A stretch of DNA of 64,000 nt from Spongilla lacustris (GCA_949361645.1 OX442424.1:140001-204000); one strand, 5' to 3'; counted from the stretch's first letter, positions 1-11,649 are shown. The notes: a model not told the origin generated them from the letters alone. Program-made: numbers and translations.

Positions 1-2858
1 CTGTTGAGTGGGTGGTGTTGGCCGGATGAAGAGACCCGAACCAGCACCCGTCAACAGGCTGGGGTGGACCATCATATGACACTCATTTAACAGCTTACGG
101 GAGTTATTAACCGTACATGTCAAGGTATCACTACAGTGGACAGTTACTGACTCCTGTTCAGCCAAGCTGACCTTCAGTGACCAAGGCATGAGCTGAACGT
201 TAGCCATCTCAGGACCGAACTGGAAGAAGCCATTGCGATTGGCAATTGCAGCTTCCATGGCCTGGAGGTATCTCATGGGGGCACCTACTGTAGGGAAGGA
301 AAGACCGTCTTCCACACGTCTAACGCCAGTTGACACAAACTGGTCAGACCCCTTGCTAGAGGTATAAATCTCAACAAGGAGGCGAAGACCGTTACGACCA
401 TGATGAACTCCATAGGGAACAAGCAGCACTCGTCCACAGGAAGGCTTGCCTATCTCGTTCCTGGCGTGAACCAGGGCGAGGTGACCGAAATGTGTGACCT
501 GCGGCCTTGCGCTGCTTGCTTCCGGGAGGGTGTCGACATCTTCCATGGTTGTGACAGAGAACCGGTGACCGGCCTCAATCGCATCATGAAAGGCCTCCCT
601 GAAGTACACAAGCCGGCAGCTTGGACTGCCCACGGAATGAATGGGGATGCCATTCACCTCCAGGTAACGGCTTAAGCCGGGGAAACGATCTACCTGTATG
701 GAACCTCCATCACCGTCACAGTAGTTAATGCACTCAGCTGTCACGCCCCCAACATGAGCAAAGACCCTGTAGTTGCCAGAGGCGTACAGCGGCAAGTACC
801 CAGAGTCAGCCACACACTGCTCCACCTCCTCCACATGACTGCACACCCTTAACAGGGTGGTGGGGTACATCCCAGTGCAGAGTAACCCTCCGACGCCAGC
901 AGGGATTCGGTTGGCTATTCTCCTGCAGGTAAGGGAGAAGCGGTAAGTGCTAACTAACCTTCGCAGAGTACAGATTGAGCGTTTCACCTGCAGTTGCCCA
1001 GGTGTGTCTTTGTGAAGTGGGCAAACTCATGCTGGACAAGGCGGAACAGGTGCTGCACACCCTGGCACGGCAGGGGGTGGGTATCACCAGGAGCTGCACC
1101 AGCAGCAAGATGTGAAGAGCACTGGGGACACGCGCTCTGCTCCGCACACTGCCGGACGAGAGACTGAAACGTCCTGGTCCTCTCTGCCGTGCACTTGTTG
1201 GTGAGGAGGACGTCCACATCGCCATGTAGCCCACTCTTGGTTGCCTCCAGAAGCAGGAGACCTGCACGATGGTTGGCCATGTTTGCAACCATGGAGGCGA
1301 GCTGGAATAATCCGTGCACCTGCGTAGCATAAGTCGCATACGCCCAAATCATAAGATTGTATGTACTGTAAAAAGTAGCAGTGTATGTTTAACTCTTTGA
1401 CCGCCAAGTGCATATATATATACTAAAAATTAATTCGCGTTAACCGCCAAGTGCATATATATATGCACACATATAGAAAACCAGTCTGTGTCGCACGGTT
1501 ACATGCTCCGTGTACTAATAAGCCCTAGTGGCATAGAGCTATGACCGGAGCGTTGGTTTTTAATTGAAAGGAAAGCGGGAACGAACAGCTGCAGGTGTAC
1601 ACGTAATGGCGGCTCTATCGTCACCAGCAGCTTCGAATTAGCACCCGCCTTTTCTACTAAAACATGGGCGAGCGAAGCTTTTTAAAACGTCAGGACGTTA
1701 GATGTAACAACAAGGGATAGAACTATGGTGTTTTTATCGACTGCTTCGTTGTATGCGCAATATACGGCTTCGAATTCCTGCCCGCTTCGCTCGACCTAAA
1801 TCGGGTCTTGTTAGCTGCCGATTGTTTTCAAGCTAGTACACCATATATCATAACAAACATCATAAAACACTCTTCTATCATAGATAGTATCTTTTTAAGG
1901 AGGCTAACCGCGAGATTCTTCGAGAACAGCGACTACTAAGCAACGGCCGTACGGGTAGCCATAATTAAAAACATTACTGGCAAATAATCAATTAACTACG
2001 TTATCCGTCTTGACTGTCAAAGAGTTAAAAGATTTTTATAAAAATAATTTTAATTAAATTAACCAGACGCATAAGTCTCGTTTCCGGACCCAACGCATAA
2101 TATTTCATTACCTCATTCCAAACACGATCGAGTCCTAGAGGCTCTCCGTGGCGAATAGTAGACAGCACCAAGTCTTCTGATATCCCTGCAGTGTCACCCT
2201 GGTGTGCACCGCGCTCCAACAGAAAGGCGGAATACCTAGCGAGCACCTGTGTGTGGGGAAGAGTATTATTAATGCAAAGGCACGTCGAGCGAGGTATACC
2301 TCTGTGGAGACTACGCCAAGAATGGTACTGCACGAGGCTGTGGCCACGTGCGATTCCATAGGCAGGCTTGTCTGCGATGACGATATGTGAGCCTGCCAAG
2401 ATGTGCCCGAGTCCCTCTGTACGATGTCAACAGAGTCGCAGTGCCTCTTCCGCTTGCTACGTAGAGTCCCGCTGGTGCTGCTACTATCGGCTGTTGTTGG
2501 ATTACGTGCAAGGGTTAGCCTGCATGTAGTATACCCAGCAAGCAACCATACCTGAGGGTGAGATGGCTCGTTGAGACGAGGATGGACGACCTCCCGTAGA
2601 ATGGGGCGAAGGAGTGATAGACGGTAGGGTTGTTAGTCTTTCGGGAAGAGATGCCGACGGCGAGGACGGTGGATCAGGACCACGCGGTGGAGTCCGAGCG
2701 ATGGGAGCCCGGTTGCGTGGCGACTTGACCAACCGCGTCAGAGACCGACGTATGTCCGACAGCAGACGAAGTAATCTGCCGTCTGACGCCAGATCGTTGC
2801 CACTGGAAGAGGCGTCGATGGCCTCCTTGAACTGAGTCGCCAGCTGAAAAAGATCCAT
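1..2858 (-). CDS. Uncharacterised five-exon gene, 3' end beyond window
   Basis: I do not recognise the product. Five exons join with matching phase and GT-AG borders: 2858-2552, 2490-2300, 2246-2112, 1319-988 and 922-1 (still open at the window edge), giving about 629 residues. Introns are 61, 53, 792 and 65 bp; the long one contains a 632-bp MITE. The start is the ATG at 2858, beginning MDLFQLATQFKEAIDASSSG. Residues of about 35-100 are rich in Pro, Ser and Arg and look disordered. A basic RSKRKR patch follows near the exon 1/2 join. Exon 4 encodes a Cys/His-bearing stretch with CPQC (C-X2-C) and HEFAH that could bind metal. The last exon is a long open stretch with no stop in 307 codons, good evidence that it is coding. 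No transmembrane segment or signal peptide is obvious. The acceptor of exon 4 has a poor pyrimidine tract; an alternative acceptor near 1368 does not match the upstream phase. It could be a host gene or a second transposon-borne gene. Confidence 0.6.
1393..2024. mobile_element. TTAA-flanked piggyBac-type MITE in intron 3
   Basis: The 632-bp segment begins CTCTTTGACCGCC and ends GTCAAAGAG, a short terminal inverted repeat, and each end abuts TTAA (1389-1392 and 2025-2028). TTAA target duplication and ends of this kind are typical of piggyBac-type elements. The motif CCGCCAAGTGCATATATATA at 1402 recurs at about 1444, a subterminal direct repeat. No open frame of note lies inside. It sits wholly within the third intron of the minus-strand gene; without it that intron would be about 156 bp. 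Confidence 0.65.
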
Positions 2859-3010
2859 GTGTCGAATGATAATAGATCTGCGCGTGCGTATTGCAAAACC
2901 GATCTACAAGTTTTCGCAGTGTTAGTAAGATCAAGATAGGTATTAACACTAATTTGTTATCTCTACACAGACGCGGTGTATAGTCAGAAGTATGCACAGC
3001 TGTGAGGGGT

Positions 3011-3598
3011 GAGCGAGTAGGGCGAGAGATGTTAAAAAAAAAGTTTTAGGCAAATTGGCTAAGTGCGTACGGTTACGTAAGAGGTAGGTACCGCCCCTAA
3101 GAATAATTGGCTCTTGACGACAGGGGTCGTCCCTACCCAACCACCGATGGAGCATCAACCTTTAAAGACAGGTAGCGGGCGAGGGTGTGCGCATGGCATA
3201 ACATAAGCGAGTAGGGGGAGAGATGTGAAGAAAGAAAAAGTTTTAGGCAAATTGGCTAAGTGCGTACGGTTACGTAAGAGGTAGGTACCGCCCCTAAGAA
3301 TAATTGGCTCTTGACGACAGGGGTCGTCCCTACCCAACCACCGATGGAGCATCAACCTTTAAAGACAGGTAGCGGGCGAGGGTGTGCGCATGGCATAACA
3401 TAAGCGAGTAGGGGGAGAGATGTGAAGAAAGAAAAAGTTTTAGGCAAATTGGCTAAGTGCGTACGTTACGTAAGAGGTAGGTACCGCCCCTAAGAATAAT
3501 TGGCTCTTGACGACAGGGGTCGTCCCTACCCAACCACCGATGGAGCATCAACCTTTAAAGACAGGTAGCGGGCGAGGGTGTGCGCATGGCACGCATGT
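3011..3598. repeat. Tandem repeat, three units of 194-197 bp
   Basis: Three nearly identical units start at about 3011, 3206 and 3403. Each holds the marker GTAGGTACCGCCCCTAAG and a purine-rich GAGAGATGT segment. The array lies just upstream of the minus-strand gene start at 2858, so it may overlap that gene's promoter. Small reading frames inside repeat with the unit and are not convincing genes. Confidence 0.8.
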
Positions 3599-3659
3599 GG
3601 CAGAGGTAGTATCCGACATACAAGCAGTGCCAGTGCGGAATTATTATTATTGTTATTAT

Positions 3660-3756
3660 CATATTTTTGTAAAGTGCGTTACCTACATAAGACGTAGGTC
3701 CCTTGTCAAAGGTATATAATAAGAGTACCGTAGGAGGGGGGGGGGGGGGGTGGTCC

Positions 3757-3788
<32 letters not shown>

Positions 3789-3960
3789 ATATGCAAAGTG
3801 CGTTAGTTACGTAATCCGTGAGTCCCGCCCATGGGTTAATGAGTCCATAAGTATAGGGTCCATCCCTACCCAACCACCGAGCGTGAAGTTCCCTTTAAAG
3901 ACAGGGAGGGGTGCGCGCGTGGTTGCGAGCGGCATGTGCTAGAGGTGTAATCCAACGTAC
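3660..3960. repeat. Diverged copies of the 195-bp unit with homopolymers
   Basis: Two decayed partial copies of the preceding unit are recognisable by AAAGTGCGTTA followed by the CCCTACCCAACCACCGA segment (near 3863). Between them lie a run of 15 G (3736-3750) and of 30 A (3758-3787). Such homopolymers are unstable and their length here is uncertain. Confidence 0.55.
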
Positions 3961-4103
3961 AAGTTACTACAGTAAGGGAGGAGGCAGTGCCTGCGTGTGC
4001 GTGTGTGTGTGTTGCGTGCGTGCGTGCGTATGGCCTAAGATCATGCAATCCTATGTAAGGTTGTACCATGCATAAATGTTCCTTCTTTTATATATATATA
4101 TAT

Positions 4104-4577
4104 GGGACAGTTTCCACGAAAATGGCCCTTCGTTTATATATATAAAATGTTATAAAAATGCTTCTCGTTTGAATCGCTATATCTTCCGAACGGTTAAAGG
4201 TATCAACTTCTTATTTTCAACACTTCATACTATAGCATTTGTCTATCGTAAAATACATTTTGGAGTCTTGCACTTGCTCCGTATCAGTACTGCAACGTTC
4301 GATACCCCACCGGGTTCAAACCCGCCATAACTTTCTGTAGGAGTAATAAAATCGCTTCAAATTCCGTTTGTAGGTAGAGGGGTCCTATACCTATTGATTT
4401 GTTCTGTTCGTTAATTTTTATGTCATCCGTTACTGAGATACAGCGGCGCAAAGTTGGTACAAGTTTCCCGCTCGAATCGCGCCGTTGTATGTGCGCGAAC
4501 CGTTTCCATTCACCGAAGTACATGAATATTCAACTATTTCCTGTGGGTTGGGACTTTGTTAACCTAGCCACACCTAC
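4104..4577 (+). repeat. TE-A left terminal inverted repeat
   Basis: It reads inward from GGGACAGTTTCCACG to CCACACCTAC and is matched by the reverse complement of 17301-17773. The first 450 bp also match both ends of TE-B (18679-19130 and 27080-27531). It is AT-rich at the tip with TATATATA runs. The transposase ATG lies 97 bp past its inner edge, so the promoter is probably inside or beside this repeat. Confidence 0.8.
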
Positions 4578-4673
4578 AAAGCATTTATCGGTGAGGTCTT
4601 GCTATTAGCAGAGATAATGTATAAGTAGTATTTACAGTTGTTATTCGTTATCTTCTGTGTAGATTTAAACGAT

Positions 4674-7349
4674 ATGGCGACAACTGACGACGAGCTCGTC
4701 GTGTATCATTCAGCGGACGAGTTCGAATGGTACGATTATTTGGACGTGGATGAGGAGGGTGGTGCCAATGGCGACGGTGAATATAGAAGTGGTGATTCCG
4801 ACGGCATTTATAGCGATGTCTGTGAAGGTGGAATGAACGGTGATGGTGAAAGTGACGGAGATGACGGTGATGGTGAAAGTGATGATGGTGGAAGTGATGA
4901 TGGTGGAAGTGATAGCGATAAGGACTGTGATGGAAGCGACTGTGATGGTGATAGCGGAAGCGACTGTGATGGCGATGGTGATGATGTCAGCAAGGGCCCA
5001 GGTGGTGTACCAGCTAGAATAGCACGGGGACAGTGTCGTCCACGTCGCATGCTGAATGCCTACCTCACTAAAGGAGGGTGCTGCAAAGACGGCTGCTTAT
5101 TGAAGTACGGTGACTTGCCCAAAAGACGAGCACTCACATTATCCAGATTGGACAAGAAAACCAGAAAGGCAGTTGTTTATGGAATGCTTGCTGTGACTCG
5201 GAACAAATCTGGTTCTCGAAATACATTCCAATATCGCCTTGACTGGTCCAGTCCTGTCTGCAGGGAAGCTTTCTGTGCCGTCATTGGCACAAGTTACCGT
5301 ACATTGAAGCGTTGGCAGCAGCAGGTGTGCTCTGACTCTGATGTTGAGCCCCATCCCCATGGCAACTGTGGCAGGGCTCCTCACAATGCCCTCTCTCGCG
5401 AGGACAAAAGGATGGTGGTCAGATTTATTGAGAATTATGCTGCCACAAATGCCCTCCCTGACCCTGGTCGATTGCAAGGGACGATCAGAGACTACGTTCT
5501 GGAGAGTGGCAAAACACTAAAGTCAGTGTACGCCGAGTATTGCAAGGCCATGGAGTGCATATCAAAGACCACACCAGCACCACAGCAACCTTGCCCTTAC
5601 CGACTTACCACTCGGCTGAAGCGGCAGTACACCTTGCTCAACGTTCCTCCGGCTCCTCCTACACCTCCAGCTGCACGTGTGGTGAAGTACGTGTCATTTA
5701 TTAGACTCTGGCGCAGGTACTGCTTCAACATCAAGATCCAACCTGCACGCAGTGATCTGTGTGACAAGTGTGACCAGATGTTGGTCACTTTGAGGCACAG
5801 CCTTTCTGATGAGCAGCGCAAAACAATAAATGACAAATACAACCAACACCTCATTAAGGCCAAGGCATTCCGTGACGCCTACAATGCAAACATTGAGGAG
5901 GCTGAGAAGGAATGGGGAAGTAAGGGACAGAAGGAACGTGACCAGATCCTGGGTCACTTGGAATCCAGGGCTCTGATGGCTCCCTTCACCTCACACGCCC
6001 ACCTGGACATGCAGATGCAGTACTCCTTTGACTACTGCCAGCAGGTGTCACTGCCCTACAGCTCACAACAAAGGGGCACTTTTTATTTCAGGACACCTCG
6101 CAAGGTCCAGGTGTTTGGTGTGTGTTGTGAGCCGCTGTGCCGCCAGGTGTTCTTCTTAATTGACGAGGCTGAGCAGGCCGGCAAGGGTGCTGTGGTGGTG
6201 GTCAGCCTGGTGCACGCATTCTTCCACCTACATGGACTGGGAGAGAGGCGTGTAACACTTCAGGCCGACAACTGTGTGGGCCAGAACAAGAACACCACCA
6301 TGATGTGGTACCTGGCCTGGCGGGTGATCACTGGGCAACATAACGCCATACAGCTGAACTTCATGCTACCTGGGCACACAAAGTTCAGACCCGATTCCTA
6401 CTTTGGCCTGTTCAAGAAGTACTACCGACGGCACGACCATGTAGATGACATGGATGACCTAGCTGACTGTGTCCGACACTGTGGCCAGAATGTCACTTGT
6501 GTGCCACAGCTGTACCAGAACTGGCAGTACTATGACTGGAACACCTTCTTGGGCCAGTGGTTTACTCCTTTGGCTGGCCTAGGCCGCTACCACACATTTG
6601 AGTTTGACCGAGAACACCCTGGTGTCATGAAAATGAAAATGTTACCATCGGACACAAACCCCACCGAGATGAGCATGCTGAGGGCTGGAGTGGCCATAAA
6701 GGACATACAGGAGGCTTATCAGAGCCAATCGATGCCACCTGTTATTAACCCCAGTGGTTTGTCCCTGATGCGGTCACTGTACCTGTACGAAAGGGTGAGG
6801 GAATATGTTCGTGACCCCAAAAAAAGGGACAAAGTATGTCCAAAACCTCCACCAAACTCAGAGGCCACCTCTTCCTATCCATGTGGCAACGCTTCATCCC
6901 TACCAGAAAACGACCAACCTGGACCTTCAACTGCCTTTCCTCACTCACCTACATGTACTGTTGAGGGTCATGAGTCTGCAGAAGACACATACAGTGAAGT
7001 GCAAGACGAAGCCAATAGCTGTGTTTCTGGCAGGAGGAAACGCAGACCCAGGTCTGAACTGATCCTTGCCTACCAGTGCACTGTATGTGGCAATAAGTAT
7101 GGCAGTGGCTCGGCCCTGTCCCTGCACAAAAAGATGACTCACAAGCAGCCTGCTGTTCCAGGTGATGAACACAGTGGTGCCACTAAGGTGGACAGTGCCA
7201 GTGTTGACGTAGGAAGCCAGGATCCATCCAAGCGCAGGCGTAGGAAAAAATCTGAAATTGACAGGCCATTTTCCTGTTTTGTGTGTGGCAATAAGTACGG
7301 CAGCTCATCCGCACTGTATACTCACAAGAAGAGAGACCATGGCTCATGA
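4674..7349 (+). CDS. DUF7869-type transposase-like protein with two C2H2 fingers
   Basis: The frame is intact and codes for 891 residues from the first ATG, MATTDDELVVYHSADEFEW; an in-frame TTG at 4638 is not a plausible eukaryotic start. Residues 20-106 are a low-complexity Asp/Gly/Ser acidic tract. Residues 124-146 carry a Cys cluster (GGCCKDGC), then a VCREAFCAVIGTSYRTLKRW helix-turn-helix-like segment (about 192-213) and a SDLCDKCDQM zinc motif (about 360). The core resembles RNase-H-fold transposases: D453 in SFDYCQQ, D532 in QADNCVGQNKN, and H568/D574 in GHTKFRPDSYFG are candidate catalytic or metal-binding positions. Two C-terminal C2H2 fingers start at C802 and C868, each with C-X2-C and paired His, linked by a basic RRRRKK segment that may act as nuclear signal. 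It is expected to bind and cut the ends of TE-A. Proteins with the DNC-GQNKN motif are widespread in animal genomes, but their transposase activity is inferred here. Confidence 0.75.
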   Translation: MATTDDELVVYHSADEFEWYDYLDVDEEGGANGDGEYRSGDSDGIYSDVCEGGMNGDGESDGDDGDGESDDGGSDDGGSDSDKDCDGSDCDGDSGSDCDGDGDDVSKGPGGVPARIARGQCRPRRMLNAYLTKGGCCKDGCLLKYGDLPKRRALTLSRLDKKTRKAVVYGMLAVTRNKSGSRNTFQYRLDWSSPVCREAFCAVIGTSYRTLKRWQQQVCSDSDVEPHPHGNCGRAPHNALSREDKRMVVRFIENYAATNALPDPGRLQGTIRDYVLESGKTLKSVYAEYCKAMECISKTTPAPQQPCPYRLTTRLKRQYTLLNVPPAPPTPPAARVVKYVSFIRLWRRYCFNIKIQPARSDLCDKCDQMLVTLRHSLSDEQRKTINDKYNQHLIKAKAFRDAYNANIEEAEKEWGSKGQKERDQILGHLESRALMAPFTSHAHLDMQMQYSFDYCQQVSLPYSSQQRGTFYFRTPRKVQVFGVCCEPLCRQVFFLIDEAEQAGKGAVVVVSLVHAFFHLHGLGERRVTLQADNCVGQNKNTTMMWYLAWRVITGQHNAIQLNFMLPGHTKFRPDSYFGLFKKYYRRHDHVDDMDDLADCVRHCGQNVTCVPQLYQNWQYYDWNTFLGQWFTPLAGLGRYHTFEFDREHPGVMKMKMLPSDTNPTEMSMLRAGVAIKDIQEAYQSQSMPPVINPSGLSLMRSLYLYERVREYVRDPKKRDKVCPKPPPNSEATSSYPCGNASSLPENDQPGPSTAFPHSPTCTVEGHESAEDTYSEVQDEANSCVSGRRKRRPRSELILAYQCTVCGNKYGSGSALSLHKKMTHKQPAVPGDEHSGATKVDSASVDVGSQDPSKRRRRKKSEIDRPFSCFVCGNKYGSSSALYTHKKRDHGS

Positions 7350-7685
7350 CAAATGATCCATATTGTGAGATGCATTTCATGGTATTATTACCATTTCAAT
7401 TTCATCTGTAGAAGTGAGGCCATTTTCCTTCACCCAAAGCTACATGTACCTGGCAAGTCCTACAATTACCCAAGGAACCCAGACATCTTGGAGATAGATC
7501 CAACTGATGTTCAAAAACAGCAACTGGACGTTCATACTCCTTGACATCAATGGAGGTCTAATACCAGCATTAAGAGCACTTAAAGCTAGAGAAGCTCTCA
7601 GGTTGTGAGTTACCTTAGCAATTTAGTTGCCTGAATAGACACAGAACATGATGCATGCACCTCTGCAAATATAAGTTAGTTATTG
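7350..7685. other. 3' flank of the transposase gene, no gene seen
   Basis: This AT-rich sequence follows the stop codon and probably includes the 3' UTR. No open frame of interest and no clear polyadenylation signal were picked out by eye. Confidence 0.4.
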
Positions 7686-8035
7686 CTCAGATTACTAGAG
7701 AGATGTTTGGTGCACCCATGAAGAAGTCGATTGTTGCTCAGATATACATGTACATGTACATGTACATGTAGCTCTGGTGCACTCGTGAAGAAACGTTGGT
7801 TGTTGCAAAGTGATAACTCTGGTGCACCCGTGAAGTTAAAAGTCGATTGTTGCTCAGATATACATGTACATGTAGCTCTGGTGCACTCGTGAAGAAAAGT
7901 CGTTTGTTGCTTGATAACTCTGGTGCACCCGTGAAGTTAAAAGTCGATTGTTGCTCAGATATACATGTACATGTAGCTCTGGTGCACTCGTGAAGAAAAG
8001 TCGGTTGTTGCTCAGATAATCTATGTACAGTGCAA
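7686..8035. repeat. Short tandem repeats of about 60 bp with TACATG runs
   Basis: About six imperfect units share GCTCTGGTGCAC and GTCGATTGTTGCTCAGATA, alternating with ATACATGTACATGTA stretches. Open frames on the minus strand here simply repeat with the unit. Confidence 0.7.
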
Positions 8036-8289
8036 CTGTGTATCATGTTGAATCAAAAGTTCTTTTAAGAACTCGTTTGTCAGCTTGTCCTCACAATCTA
8101 TTGAGGTAACATTCTGACAAACGTTACATTTACACAAGAAGTTACACCTTAGCGAAGCTTGATTATCATAACAAAGAAGTGATCACATGGGTACAAGCAC
8201 ATGAACATGTAAATGTTTTGAAAGAGTTCTAGTACGCATATTAATGGTAACAGAATGGTCCTTGTCCTGCCCAAGTGTGTCTGGCATAG

Positions 8290-8785
8290 GTCCAGCTGTC
8301 CATGGTAATGGTGCCTGGGACCATGACTGTGATGGTGACTGGAGCTGAATCCTTGGTGGAAACTGGACTATTGCAGCTACTGGTGGCCTCACCATTACAG
8401 GCAGTGGCTCTGGCTGATAGGAATGATGCAAGTATGAGTATGAGGAATGGGATGATGAGCATGGTGAGGAAAAACATGAAGATGGATGTGTTGAATGACT
8501 TGAACGTGTTTGCTAAGTAGAGTGACATGGTGAAGAACGTATTGGATGAGTTGAGTGGCGGGGTGATCCAGGTGAATAGGAACGTGTTGTATGATTTGAG
8601 CGATTGAGTGAAGAGGAATGCACACGTGTTGAATGATGTGAGGTATGTGGTGAACTGGATGATTGTGATGGTGACCGAGATCTGCATGTACTACTTGTAG
8701 ATGTACTTGTATCTAAGGATCCGCACTGTATACTCACAACAAGTGAGACCATGGCTCATGACAAATGAACCATATTGTGATGCTT
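8290..8785 (+). pseudogene. Decayed duplicate of transposase 3' end
   Basis: Positions 8719-8785 repeat 7308-7375 almost exactly, covering the last codons of the second zinc finger, the stop codon and following bases. In the copy the finger reads GSALYTHNK and then hits a stop (AAG to TGA region). The upstream part (8290-8718) has GATGAG/GAATGA-rich sequence that could be a decayed acidic or linker region, but that part is not demonstrable. Confidence 0.55.
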
Positions 8786-8799
8786 TTTTATGTAATTTA

Positions 8800-11649
8800 A
8801 GGTCACCTCTGCAGTATATATCATACTTCTGTGTCATTAAGGGTCATCTCTGTACACCTTATGTATGTGTCGTTAAGGGGTCACCTGTACACCTTACGTC
8901 TGTGTGGTTAAGAGTCATCTCTGTACACCTTATGTATGTGTCGTTAAGGGGTCACCTGTACACCTTACGTCTGTGTGGTTAAGATTCATCTCTGTATGTG
9001 TCGTTAAGGGGTCACCTGTGCACCTTACATCTGTGTGGTTAAGAGTCATCTCTGTATACCTTATGTATGTGTCGTTAAGGGGTCACCTGTACACCGTACG
9101 TCTCTGTCATTAAGAGTCATCTCTGTATACCTTATGTATGTGTCGTTAAGGGGTCGCCTGTGCACCGTACGTCTCTGTCGTTAAGAGACATCTCTGTACA
9201 CCTTATGTATGTGTCGTTAAGGGGTCACCTGTACACCTTACGTCTGTGTGGTTAAGATTCATCTCTGTATGTGTCGTTAAAGAGTCACCTGTGCACCTTA
9301 CATCTGTGTGGTTAAGAGTCATCTCTGTACACCTTACATGTATGTATGTGTCGTTAAGGGGTCACCTGTGCACCTTACATCTGTGTGGTTAAGAGTCATC
9401 TCTGTATACCTTATGTATGTGTCGTTAAGGGGTCACCTGTACACCATACGTCTCTGTCGTTAAGAGTCATCTCTGTATACCTTATGTATGTGTCGTTAAG
9501 GGGTCACCTGTACACCTTACATCTGTGTGGTTAAGAGTCATCTCGGTATACCTTATGTATGTGTTGTTAAGGGGTCACCTGTACACCGTACGTCTCTGTC
9601 GTTAAGAGACATCTCTGTGCACCTTATGTATGTGTTGTTAAGGGGTCACCTGTACACCTTACATCTGTGCGGTTAAGAGTCATCTCTGTACACCTTAAGT
9701 ATGTGTCGTTAAGGGGTCACCTGTACACTGTACGTCTGTGTGGTTAAGATTCATCTCTGTATGTGTCGTTAAAGAGTCACCTGTGCACCTTACATCTGTG
9801 TGGTTAAGAGTCATCTCTGTACACCTTATGTATATGTCGTTAAGGGGTCACCTGTGCACCTTACATCTGTGTGGTTAAGAGTCATCTCTGTATACCTTAT
9901 GTATGTGTCGTTAAGGGGTCACCTGTACACCGTACGTCTCTGTCATTAAGAGTCATCTCTGTATACCTTATGTATGTGTCGTTAAGGGGTCGCCTGTGCA
10001 CCGTACGTCTCTGTCGTTAAGAGACATCTCTGTACACCTTATGTATGTGTCGTTAAGGGGTCACCTGTACACCTTACGTCTGTGTGGTTAAGATTCATCT
10101 CTGTATGTGTCGTTAAAGAGTCACCTGTGCACCTTACATCTGTGTGGTTAAGAGTCATCTCTGTACACCTTACATGTATGTATGTGTCGTTAAGGGGTCA
10201 CCTGTGCACCTTACATCTGTGTGGTTAAGAGTCATCTCTGTATACCTTATGTATGTGTCGTTAAGGGGTCACCTGTACACCGTACGTCTCTGTCATTAAG
10301 AGTCATCTCTGTATACCTTATGTATGTGTCGTTAAGGGGTCGCCTGTGCACCGTACGTCTCTGTCGTTAAGAGACATCTCTGTACACCTTATGTATGTGT
10401 CGTTAAGGGGTCACCTGTACACCTTACGTCTGTGTGGTTAAGATTCATCTCTGTATGTGTCGTTAAAGAGTCACCTGTGCACCTTACATCTGTGTGGTTA
10501 AGAGTCATCTCTGTACACCTTACATGTATGTATGTGTCGTTAAGGGGTCACCTGTGCACCTTACATCTGTGTGGTTAAGAGTCATCTCTGTATACCTTAT
10601 GTATGTGTCGTTAAGGGGTCACCTGTACACCATACGTCTCTGTCGTTAAGAGTCATCTCTGTATACCTTATGTATGTGTCGTTAAGGGGTCACCTGTACA
10701 CCTTACATCTGTGTGGTTAAGAGTCATCTCGGTATACCTTATGTATGTGTTGTTAAGGGGTCACCTGTACACCGTACGTCTCTGTCGTTAAGAGACATCT
10801 CTGTGCACCTTATGTATGTGTTGTTAAGGGGTCACCTGTACACCTTACATCTGTGCGGTTAAGAGTCATCTCTGTACACCTTAAGTATGTGTCGTTAAGG
10901 GGTCACCTGTACACTGTACGTCTGTGTGGTTAAGATTCATCTCTGTATGTGTCGTTAAAGAGTCACCTGTGCACCTTACATCTGTGTGGTTAAGAGTCAT
11001 CTCTGTACACCTTATGTATATGTCGTTAAGGGGTCACCTGTACACCTTACATCTGTGTGGTTAAGAGTCATCTCTGTATACCTTATGTATGTGTCGTTAA
11101 GGGGTCACCTGTACACCGTACGTCTCTGTCGTTAAGAGACATCTCTGTACACCTTATGTATGTGTCGTTAAGGGGTCACCTGTACACCTTACATCTGTGT
11201 GGTTAAGAGTCATCTTGGTATACCTTATGTATGTGTTGTTAAGGGCCACCGTATGTCTCTGTCGTTAAGAGTCATCTCTGTATACGTTATGTATGTGTCG
11301 TTAGGGGGTCGCCTGTACACCGTACGTCTCTGTCGTTACAAGACATCTCTGTACACCTTATGCATGTGTCGTTAAGGGGTCACCTGTACACCTTACATCT
11401 GTGTGGTTAAGAGTCATCTCTGTATACCTTATGTATGTGTCGTTAAGGGGTCACCTGTACACCGTACATCTGTGTGGTTAAGAGTCATCTCTGTATGTGT
11501 CGTTAAAGAGTCACCTGTGCACCTTACATCTGTGTGGTTAAGAGTCATCTCTGTATACCTTATGTATGTGTCGTTAAGGGGTCACCTGTACACCGTACGT
11601 CTGTGTGGTTAAGTGTCATCTCTGTACACCTTATGTATGTGTCGTTAAG
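8800..11649. repeat. Minisatellite 1: 36-bp monomers in 72-bp dimers
   Basis: Two related monomers alternate, one with CACCTGTACACCTTACGTC and one with CATCTCTGTACACCTTATG, each ending in GTTAAG. Higher-order copies are visible: CTGTCGTTAAGAGACATC recurs at about 9175, 10011 and 10361, and a block of several hundred bp around 9440 recurs about 1186 bp later. Open frames of about 69 aa seen in it follow the repeat and are not genes. Confidence 0.9.

Noticed and set aside
3011..3598. Frames starting MMLHRWLGRDD in the 195-bp repeat
   Set aside because: Repeated with the unit and interrupted in the third copy.
4311..4325. GGGTTCAAACCCG as a tRNA T-arm or pol III B box
   Set aside because: Present in the terminal repeats, but no A box or cloverleaf could be built around it; it is simply a short palindrome of the repeat.
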